Part shown: piece by piece, positions 34,606-43,802 of the stretch
Layout: each line of letters starts with the position of its first letter
Position numbering within the stretch: the stretch's first letter is position 1
NCBI RefSeq assembly: GCF_017104565.1
Contig: NZ_JAAGPD010000016.1
Location: 1 to 64,000 of the forward strand
Reading direction: 5' to 3'
DNA length: 64,000 nucleotides
Source: Paraburkholderia sp. Tr-20389
Lineage (GTDB): Bacteria; Pseudomonadota; Gammaproteobacteria; Burkholderiales; Burkholderiaceae
Made by a program: the position numbers and the translations under genes
The notes under the pieces: generated by a model
What the model was told of the DNA's origin: nothing
Seen by the model: the letters and a program-made list of their open reading frames with translations, nothing else
The model's database searches: none

Positions 34606-35317
34606 GTCCCAGCAACTCCCATATTTGCCGTTGCAACTTAACGGCAAGCAATTTCCAAACTTGATATGCGCCCGTCGCAATTCTCATGTCTCGGATCGTG
34701 AGGACGTCACCTAGTCGAGGGCGCGGCGGCGCAGCCCTTAACCGACCTGCAAGGACGTACGGCGAGGGAGGGCAAGCGCGTCGAGACGCCCCCGTTCTTT
34801 GGCTGCGGGCGATCAAGCGGGACCGCTTCCGCTGCGGCGGCGTCCTGCGCATCGCCCAGTCTTATAGCATTTCATGATCTTAAAACGCAATGCAAACGAA
34901 CTATAAAATTGGCTGACGTTGTATCGCCGCAAATCGGCACGCGGCCCCGTAACTGACGCATGCATTGAGATCACAACCTGCGAATGGTCTAGAACGGCTG
35001 TAAAGGCTTGATTAACGGGCGAATTGCTAACGCTCGACAATCTGCGCGCTGGCGCCAATTTCTGCTCGCGAGCCGGCGTCTTCTCCCTCGACGATTGTTA
35101 GGCTAGGGTATCCACCAACATGAAAGTGCGTTGTGTATACATAAAATGCAACCGTAAATTTTGGGGTGTGAATAAAAAGTCAGTTTGCTGTCTAGATCCG
35201 TCCGTTACGAGACGGCGTGGTGACTGGTGTCGCCGACGTCATAGCCGGAATGAATTTAGGCATGCGAAAGACGTGCTATCGATTTTGCAATCGCTGAAAA
35301 GCGGAGGAGAGGGAAGC
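34606..35317. other. Divergent regulatory region, 712 bp
   Basis: This long gap between the chemoreceptor and porin genes holds operator C (34867-34888). The part at 34860-34920 and 35100-35180 is AT-rich compared with its surroundings and probably contains promoters. No gene is supported. Confidence 0.5.
34867..34888. promoter_or_regulatory. GntR-type palindrome C, between chemoreceptor and porin
   Basis: The left arm is GCATTTCATGA and the right arm TCTTAAAACGC. It lies 262 bp upstream of the chemoreceptor start and 430 bp upstream of the porin start. The distance suggests long leaders or control of a promoter close to the site. Confidence 0.65.
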
Positions 35318-36511
35318 GTGAAGAAGACTGGGATTTCGGCTCTCGTGTTGTCGATGATGGGAATGTTCGCAGCTGCTGCTCATGCACAAGGCAGCGCGAC
35401 CCTGTACGGGATCATCGACGAAGGTTTCAACTACAACAGCAACATGAAAGGAAGCCGGTCGTACGCGTTACAGAGCGGCGTGATGCAAGGTAGCCGTTGG
35501 GGCTTGCGCGGGTTGGAAGACCTCGGGGGCGGGCTGAAGACGATCTTCGTACTGGAAAGTGGCTTCGACGTGAATAACGGCAAAGCCGGACAGGGCGGAC
35601 TGCTCTTTGGGCGCCAGGCATTCGTCGGTGTGACGAGTGACCGCATCGGTTCGTTCACTCTCGGCCGTCAGTACGACGTCGACGCGGATTTCGTCGGGCC
35701 GTTCGAGGCAGGTACGCAATGGAGTGGTAATGTCGGCGCGCACCCCGGCGACCTCGACAACTTCAACAACACCGTCCGAACGAACAACTCGATCAAGTTC
35801 AAAAGCCTTTCGTACGCGGGCTTTTCGTTTGGCGCGATGTACAGCCTCGGCGGCGTCGCGGGTGACGTAACCCGCAATCAGGCGTGGTCTGTTGGTGCGG
35901 GCTACACCAATGGCCCGTTGGCCCTGGGTGTCGGTTATATGAACGTCCGCAACCCGAACGTGAGCTTCTTCGGGAATGCTACGACTGGTACCCCATCGGC
36001 TTCAACATCCAATGTCACATATCCGATTTACAGCGGCTTCATGTCCGCACGCACCTATCAGGTCATCGGCGCGGGCGGAGCGTACACGCTTGGAGCTGCC
36101 ACGTTGGGCTTCACCTATTCGAACGTGGCTTTCAAGGATCTCGGCGATCTGAGCTCGGGCCCGAACCCGTCGCGATACGCGGGCAGTGTTCACTTCAACA
36201 ACGCGGAAGCGAACTTCAAATATCAGGTAACGCCTGCGTTGATCGTCGGCGTCGCGTACGACTACACGAACAGCAGCAAGATCTCCAGCGGTAGTGGTAC
36301 CAACAATGGCGCAACGTACCATCAAGGCATGCTTGGAGTGGACTATTTCCTGTCGAAGCGCACTGACGTTTATGTGATGGGCATCTATCAGAAGGCATCG
36401 GGGACGGACTCCCGGAATCAATCGGCGATCGCATCGATCAACAACCAGTCTTCGCCGTCCAGCAACGACCGGCAGGCGCTCGTGCGCGTGGGCATTCGCC
36501 ACAAGTTCTGA
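35318..36511 (+). CDS. Outer-membrane porin
   Basis: This encodes 397 residues from GTG at 35318, chosen because GGAGGAG lies just upstream and the signal peptide (KKTGISALVLSMMGMFAAAA, cleaved after HA) begins there. A longer frame upstream is not protein-like. Family blocks are WGLRGLEDLGGGLKTIFVLE, FGRQAFVGVTSDRIGSFTLG and the end RVGIRHKF. It is the outer-membrane entry candidate for the ligand of the GntR-controlled cluster. It shares sequence features with the porin at 54740 (for example the YNSN.KG..SY start of the barrel). Confidence 0.92.
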   Translation: MKKTGISALVLSMMGMFAAAAHAQGSATLYGIIDEGFNYNSNMKGSRSYALQSGVMQGSRWGLRGLEDLGGGLKTIFVLESGFDVNNGKAGQGGLLFGRQAFVGVTSDRIGSFTLGRQYDVDADFVGPFEAGTQWSGNVGAHPGDLDNFNNTVRTNNSIKFKSLSYAGFSFGAMYSLGGVAGDVTRNQAWSVGAGYTNGPLALGVGYMNVRNPNVSFFGNATTGTPSASTSNVTYPIYSGFMSARTYQVIGAGGAYTLGAATLGFTYSNVAFKDLGDLSSGPNPSRYAGSVHFNNAEANFKYQVTPALIVGVAYDYTNSSKISSGSGTNNGATYHQGMLGVDYFLSKRTDVYVMGIYQKASGTDSRNQSAIASINNQSSPSSNDRQALVRVGIRHKF

Positions 36512-36558
36512 TTGCGCCTGGCGCAAAAGGACGTCGAACGCGGCATTTAACCGGTAGT

Positions 36559-36597
36559 GTCCGGCCCGCAGGTCATACGGGCCGGACGTTTTGTTTC
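36559..36597 (+). terminator. Intrinsic terminator of the porin gene
   Basis: The stem GTCCGGCCCG / CGGGCCGGAC has a 9-nt loop and is followed by GTTTTGTTT. It lies about 48 bp after the stop codon. Confidence 0.8.
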
Positions 36598-36640
36598 GGA
36601 GTCGCAGAAAGTTAGGCCCGGCAGCGCGATTGGAAACCCG

Positions 36641-37705
36641 TTAAGCCCTTGTGCTGAAGATAATGCAGACGGGGCTTCCCGTCTCGATCACCTGACCTGT
36701 TGCCGCGAGTCCAGTATCCTTGAGCGCGAACTCGACGATCGTGTCGGATCGTTCGTTGGCCACATAAAGATGCCGGCTCTCGGGGTCCAGTCCGATGAAG
36801 CGTGGGAAGTCTCCCTGACAGGAGACCCAGTCGGTCTCGCCGGGCATACCATTTTCGTCAAGTGCTATCGCAGCAACTGTGTTGCTACCCCTGTTCGATA
36901 CGAGGAGCTGCTGTGCGTCCGCGGTGATGACGATGCCCGCTGCGGTCGATTCGCCAGCGAACCCAGGTGGGAGCACAGGCGCCGTTTTCAGCGACGTTAG
37001 TTTCCCGGACGCAGCGTCGAAGTTCCACACTGTCACCGTTGAATTCAGTTCGTTTGCGATATACACGAACGGTAGCTTCGGGTGAAACGCAGCATGACGA
37101 GGTCCTGATCCAGCCTCCCAGCGCTCTGTGTGAACTTCGCATGTCCCGTCCGGGTGCCAGCGAACCGCCGATACCGAATCAATTCCTTTATCGGGGACAA
37201 TGTGCCAATCCGAGTCGCAGAAGGGTGTCTGGTAACGCGAAATATGATGCGGATGCGAGCCTTTCTGCTCCTTCGTGTGAGGGCCCGGTAAGCCAGTGAA
37301 CGTTACGATCTCGTTCGATGATTCCAAGGCACCGTCTCCCGCTATCGGAAGACGGGCGATGCATCCCGTTGCGTAGTTCGCGATAGCAAGCCATTGTTCA
37401 TCTGCCGAGAATGCGAGGTGAACCGGATTGCGGCCATTACAAGCCACAGAGTTTACGAAAGTCAGTCGCCCCGACTCAGCGTCAACGCGAAAGCTGCTTG
37501 CCATTTCCCCGTCGCCGTGCACGGCATAGAGCATGGTCTGCGCTCGATTCATGACCAGAAAAGAGGGGTTGTCGAGTGTCGGAAATACGTCGACAAGCGT
37601 CCATCTCTTGGTATCAGCGCTTACCTGATAGAGCGCAATGCCTTTTCCTCGTGCGTTGCGTTCACGCGTCGTGCGACAACCTACGTAAGCAAACTTCCTG
37701 GCCAT
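36641..37705 (-). CDS. Beta-propeller lactonase (6-phosphogluconolactonase/Pgl-like family)
   Basis: This encodes 354 residues and no signal peptide. Seven propeller-blade repeats are visible, each with a pattern like VYIANELNSTVTVWNFDAAS or HLYVANERSDTIVEFALKD. The conserved lactonase blocks HPHHISRYQTPFCDSDWHIV and GSGPRHAAFHPKLPFVYIAN are present. The family opens sugar-acid or cyclic-acid lactones, as in YbhE/Pgl and carboxy-muconolactone-type enzymes. Operator D is 82 bp upstream. It is divergent from the cupin-dehydrogenase run and likely acts in the same pathway. The substrate is not known. Confidence 0.85.
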   Translation of the reverse strand: MARKFAYVGCRTTRERNARGKGIALYQVSADTKRWTLVDVFPTLDNPSFLVMNRAQTMLYAVHGDGEMASSFRVDAESGRLTFVNSVACNGRNPVHLAFSADEQWLAIANYATGCIARLPIAGDGALESSNEIVTFTGLPGPHTKEQKGSHPHHISRYQTPFCDSDWHIVPDKGIDSVSAVRWHPDGTCEVHTERWEAGSGPRHAAFHPKLPFVYIANELNSTVTVWNFDAASGKLTSLKTAPVLPPGFAGESTAAGIVITADAQQLLVSNRGSNTVAAIALDENGMPGETDWVSCQGDFPRFIGLDPESRHLYVANERSDTIVEFALKDTGLAATGQVIETGSPVCIIFSTRA

Positions 37706-37786
37706 TCTGTATCCGCCTTCTCTGATGTCCGGTTGTTGGCGATCTATGACGCGACTCTGCCATCGTCCGGATGTCTAAACATAAGT

Positions 37787-37808
37787 GCATTATATGGTCA
37801 TAAAAAGC
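37787..37808. promoter_or_regulatory. GntR-type palindrome D, upstream of the lactonase
   Basis: The left arm is GCATTATATGG and the right arm TCATAAAAAGC, three positions off the best right arm or consensus left arm. It lies 82 bp upstream of the lactonase start. Confidence 0.6.
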
Positions 37809-38019
37809 TGACAGTAAAGCTGATCGGTGTGATTCCAGTAACTGCCCAGGGGCGGCTGTTGATTGCAGGGCTAGCGACCACCGCATCTGCGCTAGGGAGC
37901 CATATATTTTCAGAAGGCTTGCAGACCGTGGCCGCGTCAAGCGGCTGGCGCGCTTCAAATTAACTCCGACCCTACTAATATAGCTGACTCCAGGGTAAGC
38001 CATAGGTGCTCTCCTTATT
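37809..38019. other. Divergent promoter region between operators D and E
   Basis: This 211-bp piece sits between the two operators, whose left ends are 233 bp apart. It probably carries the promoters of the lactonase (left) and of the cupin operon (right). No gene is supported. Confidence 0.4.
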
Positions 38020-38041
38020 GCATTCTATAATCACAAAACGC
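38020..38041. promoter_or_regulatory. GntR-type palindrome E, upstream of the cupin operon
   Basis: The left arm is GCATTCTATAA and the right arm TCACAAAACGC. It lies 119 bp upstream of the cupin start and faces the lactonase operator D across the divergent region. Confidence 0.65.
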
Positions 38042-38159
38042 TATACTTTGGCTCATGAAGTGGTCGAAAGGCCCTTGCACCTTGCTTGGATCCAGATGCG
38101 ATGCCCGGGCGAGTCACCCACGATGACCGGACCGGCCATCAAAAACCTTGGAGTCAATC

Positions 38160-38579
38160 ATGACGATGCGTACCCCTTCTGGCGCAGCTTTGCTCAAACC
38201 GGAAAACCTCGTAACTTACGAGCGGGGCGGCGGTGCACGCACGACGCCGCTCGTGAACGGCGAACTCGGCACGAGCAGCTTCATCACCGGCTACACGTCG
38301 TTTGACCCGGGTGTCGAAATCCCCTTCCACAGCCACAACTGTCAGGAAAGTGTCGTGTTGATGGAGGGTGAGGCAATGCTCGACATCGACGGGCTGGAGT
38401 ATCAGTTGAAGGCCCACGACGTGACCTTCATTCCGCCGAACGTCAATCACCGCTTTCGTAACCTGTCCAAGACGAACCCGATGAAGATTCTCTGGATCTA
38501 CGCGAACACAGAAGCTACGCGTACGCTCACCGAGTCGGGCGCAACGGCACCGGTGTCGGCTGAGCACGTGAAACGCTAA
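38160..38579 (+). CDS. Cupin-domain protein
   Basis: This encodes 139 residues from ATG at 38160, preceded by GGAG at 38150; a TTG at 38148 is unlikely. It has the single-cupin barrel with metal-binding motif 1 EIPFHSHNCQESVVLMEGEA (two His and a Glu) and motif 2 HDVTFIPPNVNHRFRNLS (a His). The length is usual for small cupins. It could be an isomerase, dioxygenase or a carbohydrate-acid binding protein. It is probably the first gene of an operon with the dehydrogenase at 38728, the monooxygenase-like protein and the aldehyde dehydrogenase, starting downstream of operator E. Confidence 0.85.
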   Translation: MTMRTPSGAALLKPENLVTYERGGGARTTPLVNGELGTSSFITGYTSFDPGVEIPFHSHNCQESVVLMEGEAMLDIDGLEYQLKAHDVTFIPPNVNHRFRNLSKTNPMKILWIYANTEATRTLTESGATAPVSAEHVKR

Positions 38580-38727
38580 ATCGCGCAAGGCGTCAGCGAC
38601 GTTGGTCGTCTGGTGCATTCCATATCTTCTTTTACCGTGCCGACAATTCACTTCCTTGCCATGTTGCATGGAAGCTTGCTACGCACGATATAGATCCGTT
38701 TAGTTGTCTGTTTGACCGGGAGATCTC

Positions 38728-39783
38728 ATGCCATACCTCGTTCAGGCGGAAGGGTTGAGCCGATTTGGCGAAGCCGTTCTCGAAACTCTGGGCGTCCCTG
38801 CCGCCGATGCACACCTTTTGGCTGATAGCCTGGTCGTTGCTGAACTTTGGGGCCATTCATCGCACGGCATGCTCCGTCTGCCCTGGTACGTTGACCGTCT
38901 GCGCAGCGGAGTGATGACTGCGCAGACGAAGCCGGAACTCGTCGTCGATAACGGCGCGATTGCAGTGATGGATGGGCATCAAGGCGTCGGTCAGGTTCTT
39001 ACGGCAAAGGCTGTAGAACTCGGGATCGCACGTGCACGTGAACATGGCATCAGCGCGATCGGTGTGCGCAACTCGAATCACTTCGGTACCGCCGCCTATT
39101 TCACGCGTAAAGCGGCTGAGCAGGGCTGCGTGGCGATCCTCGCGACGAACGCGAGCCCAGCGATGGCGCCGTGGGGTGGCCGTCAGAAGAGTGTCGGGAC
39201 CAATCCCTGGTCGATCGCGGCTCCGGCGGGAGAGCGAGGCGTCGCGGTACTGGACATCGCCAACACAGCGGTCGCGCGTGGAAAGATCTATCTCGCCGCC
39301 GAGCGCGACCAGTCGATCCCCGAAGGCTGGGCCGCCGATGAGAACGGTGTCCCGACAACCGATGCCAAGAAGGCGATTCATGGCATCGTCCTGCCGATGG
39401 CCGCGCATAAGGGCTACATCATCTCGTTCATGATGGACGTGCTGGCCGGGGTGCTGACGGGCAGTCACTTCGGTACGAAGGTCGCGGGGCCGTACGAAGC
39501 GAACAAGGTGTCCGGTGCCGGTCATATGCTGATCACCATCGATATCAAGTCGATGATGCCCGAGGCGGAATTCGCGCAGCGAATGGAAGAGTTGATCGCC
39601 GAAATCAAGGCTGTGCCGACTGCTCACGGCGTGGAGGAAATCTTCTTTCCCGGTGAGATTGAGGATCGCAACACGGTTCGGTTGCGCGAGTCCGGTATCA
39701 CGCTGGCAGATACGACGTGGCACAGCATGGAAAAGCTGGCGCAAGAGGCTGGCGTTTCACTCCCCATAACCAAGGCAGCCTGA
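38728..39783 (+). CDS. Malate/L-lactate dehydrogenase-family (Ldh2) oxidoreductase
   Basis: This encodes 351 residues. The family hallmarks are GHSSHGMLRLPWYVDRLRSG, GHQGVGQVLTAKA, VRNSNHFGTAAYFTRKAAEQ (catalytic His) and GTNPWSIAAPAG. The fold is the non-Rossmann NAD(P)H-binding type of type-2 malate/lactate/sulfolactate dehydrogenases, which reduce 2-keto acids or oxidise 2-hydroxy acids. The 2-hydroxycarboxylate carrier at 52145 fits this chemistry. It follows the cupin gene by 148 bp and precedes the monooxygenase-like gene by 14 bp. Exact substrate unknown. Confidence 0.88.
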   Translation: MPYLVQAEGLSRFGEAVLETLGVPAADAHLLADSLVVAELWGHSSHGMLRLPWYVDRLRSGVMTAQTKPELVVDNGAIAVMDGHQGVGQVLTAKAVELGIARAREHGISAIGVRNSNHFGTAAYFTRKAAEQGCVAILATNASPAMAPWGGRQKSVGTNPWSIAAPAGERGVAVLDIANTAVARGKIYLAAERDQSIPEGWAADENGVPTTDAKKAIHGIVLPMAAHKGYIISFMMDVLAGVLTGSHFGTKVAGPYEANKVSGAGHMLITIDIKSMMPEAEFAQRMEELIAEIKAVPTAHGVEEIFFPGEIEDRNTVRLRESGITLADTTWHSMEKLAQEAGVSLPITKAA

Positions 39784-39797
39784 AAGATAGGAAAGAC

Positions 39798-40100
39798 ATG
39801 ATTGCTCTGATCGTTTCGCTTCAAGTCCACGAGGACAAGCTGGACAAGTTCCTTGCAGCCATCGAGGAAAACGCTGCCCGTACGTTTAACGACGAGGCCG
39901 GTTGCACGTATTTCGATGTCACGCGGGACACGAAGGATCCACTTCACTTCATCTTCTACGAGCTTTACGAAGATGAAGCCGCAATCGATGCACACCGAGC
40001 GGCTCCGCATTTCGCGAAATGGCGCGAGGCGGCTGACGAATGCGTGGTTAAAGGTAGCCAGGTTAACACGATCTGCAAGCAGCTTTTCCACCACGTATAA
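39798..40100 (+). CDS. Antibiotic-biosynthesis-monooxygenase-like (ABM) protein
   Basis: This encodes 100 residues from ATG at 39798, with TAGGAAAG before it. It has the ABM ferredoxin-like fold: IALIVSLQVHEDKLDKFLAA, ARTFNDEAGCTYFDVTRDTK and FIFYELYEDEAAIDAHRAAP, ending in PHFAKW. Members include YgiN quinol monooxygenase and small cofactor-free oxygenases, and many act on dienes or quinones. It lies between the dehydrogenase and the aldehyde dehydrogenase on one strand and is likely co-transcribed. Its role here is uncertain; it may handle a side product or act as an isomerase. Confidence 0.85.
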   Translation: MIALIVSLQVHEDKLDKFLAAIEENAARTFNDEAGCTYFDVTRDTKDPLHFIFYELYEDEAAIDAHRAAPHFAKWREAADECVVKGSQVNTICKQLFHHV

Positions 40101-40169
40101 CCCCGAGGCGTCAAATCGTCCGTCCGACGGCGGCGCCCGCAGCGAACACCCAAGTAAGGTACAAGTGTC

Positions 40170-41564
40170 ATGACGACCCAGATTGCTACTATTTGCCCGA
40201 TCAACGGCGCGCAACTCGAAACATATCCGTCGATGTCTGACGCCGCTATCGAAAGCGCGGTGAGCAAAGGTTACGCGGCTGCGAAGTCGTGGGGCCAGCG
40301 ACCGTTGGACGAGCGCGTCGCTGCGGTCCGAAGGCTTGCTGAAGAACTGCGGAAGCAGGCGGGCGCATTCGCCGAGCTGATAACTTCCGAAATGGGCAAG
40401 GTTTCGGCGGAAGCTGCGGGCGAAATGGAGAAGTCTGCCGTGACGGCGCTCTACTATGCCGACAACGCGTCGCGTATCCTCGGCGACGAAAAGGTGTCGA
40501 TCGACGGCGTTGACGCATGGGTGAGCTATGAACCTATCGGGTTGGTGCTCGCGGTGATGCCGTGGAACTTCCCCGTGTGGCAGGTCATGCGATTCGCGAT
40601 TCCGTCGATTACTGCGGGCAATGGAATCGTACTCAAGCATTCGCCGAACGTGACCGGTTGTGCGCTTGCACTTCAGCAACTGTTCGTTGACGCAGGTCTG
40701 CCTGAGAACCTCGTCACGACCCTTGTCGTTGCCGAACCGGACGTCCCAGCAGTTAGTGATCGTCTCATCAACGACGATCGAATCGCGGCGGTGACGCTGA
40801 CTGGCTCCAATCGCGCAGGCGCGGCTGTTGGTGCTGCCGCGGGACGAGCATCGAAGAAGTCGGTTCTGGAGTTGGGTGGCTCGGACGCGTTCGTTGTACT
40901 GGATGACGCGGACCTCGACACCGCGGTCGCGGCTGCCGTGAAGGCGCGCTTTCACAATGCTGGTCAGAGCTGTGTGTGCGCGAAGCGATTCATCGTATCC
41001 GAGGCAATCGCCCAAAAGTTCACGGAAAAATTCGTCACAGCGACAAAGGCCCTGGTTGTCGGCGATCCGCGCCAGGCCAATACGCAGGTCGGTCCGCTCG
41101 CCCGTGGTGATTTGCGCGACGCGCTGAATCGTCAGGTGCGCGAGTCGGTCGCCGCTGGCGCGGTGCTGCTGACCGGCGGTAAGGCGGTTGACGGCCCTGG
41201 CTTTTTCTACGAGCCGACGGTGCTGGGCGCAACCGCTCCCGGCATGGTGGCCTTCGACGAGGAAACGTTCGGCCCGCTCGCCGCTATCGCCGTAGCGAAG
41301 AGTGACGACGATGCTATCCGTCTCGCCAATGCTTCGCCGTTTGGCCTTTCGATCAGTGTGTGGTCGAAATCGAAAGATCGGGCGTTTGCTGTGGCCAAAG
41401 GCGTGACGAGTGGCGCCGCATTCATCAATGCGGTAACTGCGTCGGATGCTCGAATTCCTTTTGGCGGTACCAAGAAGTCGGGCTACGGTCGCGAACTGGC
41501 AGCGGCGGGTATTCGGGAGTTCACGAACGCGCGTACGTACTGGGCAGTTGAACAAAAAGCCTAA
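40170..41564 (+). CDS. NAD(P)-dependent aldehyde/semialdehyde dehydrogenase
   Basis: This encodes 464 residues. The aldehyde dehydrogenase superfamily residues are present: N133 in [11 protein letters not shown]234 in LELGGSD and catalytic C268 in [11 protein letters not shown], plus [10 protein letters not shown]. The short form (about 460 residues) and the sequence [20 protein letters not shown] resemble succinate-semialdehyde dehydrogenases of the SAD/GabD branch. It would finish a pathway by turning a semialdehyde into a dicarboxylate. It is the last gene of the run starting at the cupin gene. The natural substrate cannot be read. Confidence 0.88.
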   Translation: MTTQIATICPINGAQLETYPSMSDAAIESAVSKGYAAAKSWGQRPLDERVAAVRRLAEELRKQAGAFAELITSEMGKVSAEAAGEMEKSAVTALYYADNASRILGDEKVSIDGVDAWVSYEPIGLVLAVMPWNFPVWQVMRFAIPSITAGNGIVLKHSPNVTGCALALQQLFVDAGLPENLVTTLVVAEPDVPAVSDRLINDDRIAAVTLTGSNRAGAAVGAAAGRASKKSVLELGGSDAFVVLDDADLDTAVAAAVKARFHNAGQSCVCAKRFIVSEAIAQKFTEKFVTATKALVVGDPRQANTQVGPLARGDLRDALNRQVRESVAAGAVLLTGGKAVDGPGFFYEPTVLGATAPGMVAFDEETFGPLAAIAVAKSDDDAIRLANASPFGLSISVWSKSKDRAFAVAKGVTSGAAFINAVTASDARIPFGGTKKSGYGRELAAAGIREFTNARTYWAVEQKA

Positions 41565-42012
41565 GTCGCCGAGTCCTTTCTTTCAGCGCTGGAGGCTCCC
41601 AGCGTAAAGCTTCCTGACCGGTGGCTTCCGCTTCGGTACCGTCGTCGTCTCAACGACGACGGCGGCATCGAGCGGCAGCCACTTCTTTTTTACTCAGGCC
41701 GTTGGCGAACGTTCGATAGCGGCGCCGACTTTCAAGCGTTACGAACGAAGCAACGCGAGGCCAGCGGCGACCTCACGCTGCGCCAGTTGGAGTAGCAGCG
41801 CGGGTTGCACGCGACGTGCGCCGCGTCGCTGCGCTTCATGATTCCTCGATGTGGGCCTCTACCGAGCGCCTATATTCGCTCAGACCAGCCCACGGGTAAT
41901 GAACCCGCCTCTCTCAAGGCGCGTGGATCATGACCTTCGTAGCGCTCGTCGGTCAAACGATGCATTTTTGCAACTGCGGGTTCAACCAGGAACGGCAGCA
42001 ACGGAGAGTGGT
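41565..42012. other. Gap of 448 bp with one hairpin
   Basis: No gene is supported. A 10-bp stem, CCGTCGTCGT / ACGACGACGG with a 4-nt loop (41639-41662), may end the upstream operon, though without a U-tract. The rest looks like plain upstream DNA of the NDH-2 gene. Confidence 0.45.
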
Positions 42013-43350
42013 ATGCACCGAATCATCGTAGTTGGTGGTGGGGCTGGCGGGTTGGAGCTAGCGACACGTCTAGGCGATCGTTATAGCAAAAGCCGCAAAG
42101 GTGTTGCGCAAGCCAGCGTAACGCTGGTTGACCGCTTCCCGACTCACATCTGGAAGCCCCTTTTGCACGAAGTCGCTGCCGGAAGTATGGATCCGTTCAC
42201 GCAAGAGTTGTCATACGCGGCGCAGGCCCGCTGGCACAACTTCGAGTTCCAGCTCGGCGAACTCGTTAGCCTCGATCGTGACGCTCGCCGGATTACCCTG
42301 GGTCGCATCGTCGACGACGACGGAGCCGAACTGCTACCGGGACGAGACCTGAAATACGACACGCTGATCATCGCAATCGGCAGCACCACTCACTTCTTTG
42401 GGGTGAAAGGCGCACCGGAAAACTCGATCGCACTGGACACCGTTGGCGAGGCAGAGCGATTCCGTAAACGTTTGATATCTGCATGTGTGCGTGCTGAGTT
42501 TGGCGCCACCGATAACGCACGGGAAGACCAAAGCGAAAAACCAAAAATTCAGGTTGCAATCGTCGGCGCCGGCGCAACGGGCGTCGAGCTGTCTGCGGAA
42601 CTCAGAAATACGGCTCAGGTGCTGTCCGCTTATGGATTGCACAAACTCGATCCGCGCCATGACGTTGGCATCGTTCTGATCGAAGCGGGCCCGCGGATCC
42701 TGCCAGCGCTTTCTGAAAAAGTCTCGAAGACCACGGGAGAATTGCTAGAAAAACTCGGTGTGAAGCTGATGACTGGAGAGACGGTCGCAGAGGTGACGCC
42801 CGGATCGGTTCATACGGCAAGCGGCAAAACGATTCGCGCGGACCTGACAGTTTGGGCAGCGGGCATTAAAGCGCCAGCAGTTTTGGGCACACTCGACGGC
42901 CTCTCGACAAACCGTCTCGGCCAACTGGAAGTGCGTCGTACTCTGCAAACGATGATCGACGACAATATTTTTGCCCTCGGCGACTGCGCTGGATGCCCAT
43001 GGCCTGACCACGATGGCCGCAATGTGCCGCCCCGTGCACAGGCTGCGCATCAGCAAGCGAGCTTCCTCTTTAAGGCGCTCGATGCTCGATTGAACGGAAG
43101 GGCGTTGCCTGAATTTACCTACCGCGATCTTGGGTCGCTGGTTTCTCTCGGCCGATTTAGCGCTGTGGGCAATCTGATGGGCGGGGTGATTGGGGGCAAT
43201 ATGTTTATCGAAGGCCTGTTTGCCCGCTTCATGTACATGTCACTGTACAGGATGCACGTCGCAGCTATGCACGGCTACCCACGCATGGTGCTCGATACGA
43301 TCGCGCACTGGCTACGACGCACCACATTGCCTCGTGTCAAGCTTCACTGA
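42013..43350 (+). CDS. ndh: Type II NADH dehydrogenase (NDH-2)
   Basis: This encodes 445 residues from ATG at 42013 after GGAGAG; a longer upstream reading is not protein-like. Two Rossmann motifs are clear: VVGGGAGGLELATRLGDRY for FAD and VAIVGAGATGVELSAELRNT for NADH. The quinone/FAD block IFALGDCAGCPWPDHDGRNV and the C-terminal membrane-binding helix segment (FIEGLFARFMYMSLYRMHVA) complete the family plan. It oxidises NADH to feed ubiquinone without proton pumping, helpful when dehydrogenases in this cluster generate much NADH. A role tied to the cluster is inferred from location. Confidence 0.9.
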   Translation: MHRIIVVGGGAGGLELATRLGDRYSKSRKGVAQASVTLVDRFPTHIWKPLLHEVAAGSMDPFTQELSYAAQARWHNFEFQLGELVSLDRDARRITLGRIVDDDGAELLPGRDLKYDTLIIAIGSTTHFFGVKGAPENSIALDTVGEAERFRKRLISACVRAEFGATDNAREDQSEKPKIQVAIVGAGATGVELSAELRNTAQVLSAYGLHKLDPRHDVGIVLIEAGPRILPALSEKVSKTTGELLEKLGVKLMTGETVAEVTPGSVHTASGKTIRADLTVWAAGIKAPAVLGTLDGLSTNRLGQLEVRRTLQTMIDDNIFALGDCAGCPWPDHDGRNVPPRAQAAHQQASFLFKALDARLNGRALPEFTYRDLGSLVSLGRFSAVGNLMGGVIGGNMFIEGLFARFMYMSLYRMHVAAMHGYPRMVLDTIAHWLRRTTLPRVKLH

Positions 43351-43437
43351 CCCGGTCAGGCGTCGCCAATATGCCACCAATGCGCTGGAGTCTGATGCGC
43401 CGGATCGATGCTATTCTCGAAGCATCCACTTGTGAAT

Positions 43438-43459
43438 GAGTTTAAAGATCATAAAACGC
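43438..43459. promoter_or_regulatory. GntR-type palindrome F
   Basis: The left arm GAGTTTAAAGA is degenerate; the right arm TCATAAAACGC is perfect. It lies 344 bp upstream of the second GntR-type gene. Confidence 0.55.
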
Positions 43460-43571
43460 ATTAAATTGGCCGAAGGTGGTGACCGCGCGTTCTCTCCATA
43501 AAGAAGTTTTCATCTATACTGGGGTTAATATCTAAAGTCTTTCGGGAAAGCGGGCGCTATCATCTCTAAAT

Positions 43572-43593
43572 GCATTTATGGATAATAAAACGC
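43572..43593. promoter_or_regulatory. GntR-type palindrome G
   Basis: The left arm is GCATTTATGGA and the right arm TAATAAAACGC. Its left end is 134 bp from that of F and the site ends 209 bp before the GntR start at 43803. Both sites probably serve autoregulation, possibly by looping. Confidence 0.6.
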
Positions 43594-43802
43594 ATTAATG
43601 GTTTTTAGGCGCCTTGTTTTTCGATGTCTACGCATGCAACGGGCAGCTCGCCTCGGGTTGTTCGGGCTATTGGCTCTACATGGCAGCGATTTGCGTGATG
43701 GGAGCCGGCTTGCGCCTTTGTCGAAAGCCGCGCATGCCCAGGGGCGTACGCGACTGGGAAGGAATGCTCACGTTTTCGATGTTGGGCACTACATCATTTG
43801 AC

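Noticed and set aside
39624-41555. A 643-codon minus-strand open frame
   Set aside because: It lies antisense to the Ldh2, ABM and aldehyde dehydrogenase genes, whose motifs are clear. Its composition (Arg/His-rich, no domains) is the usual shadow of high-GC coding sequence.
41639-41662. Intrinsic terminator after the aldehyde dehydrogenase gene
   Set aside because: A 10-bp stem is present but no U-tract follows, so it is reported only as a hairpin in the gap entry.
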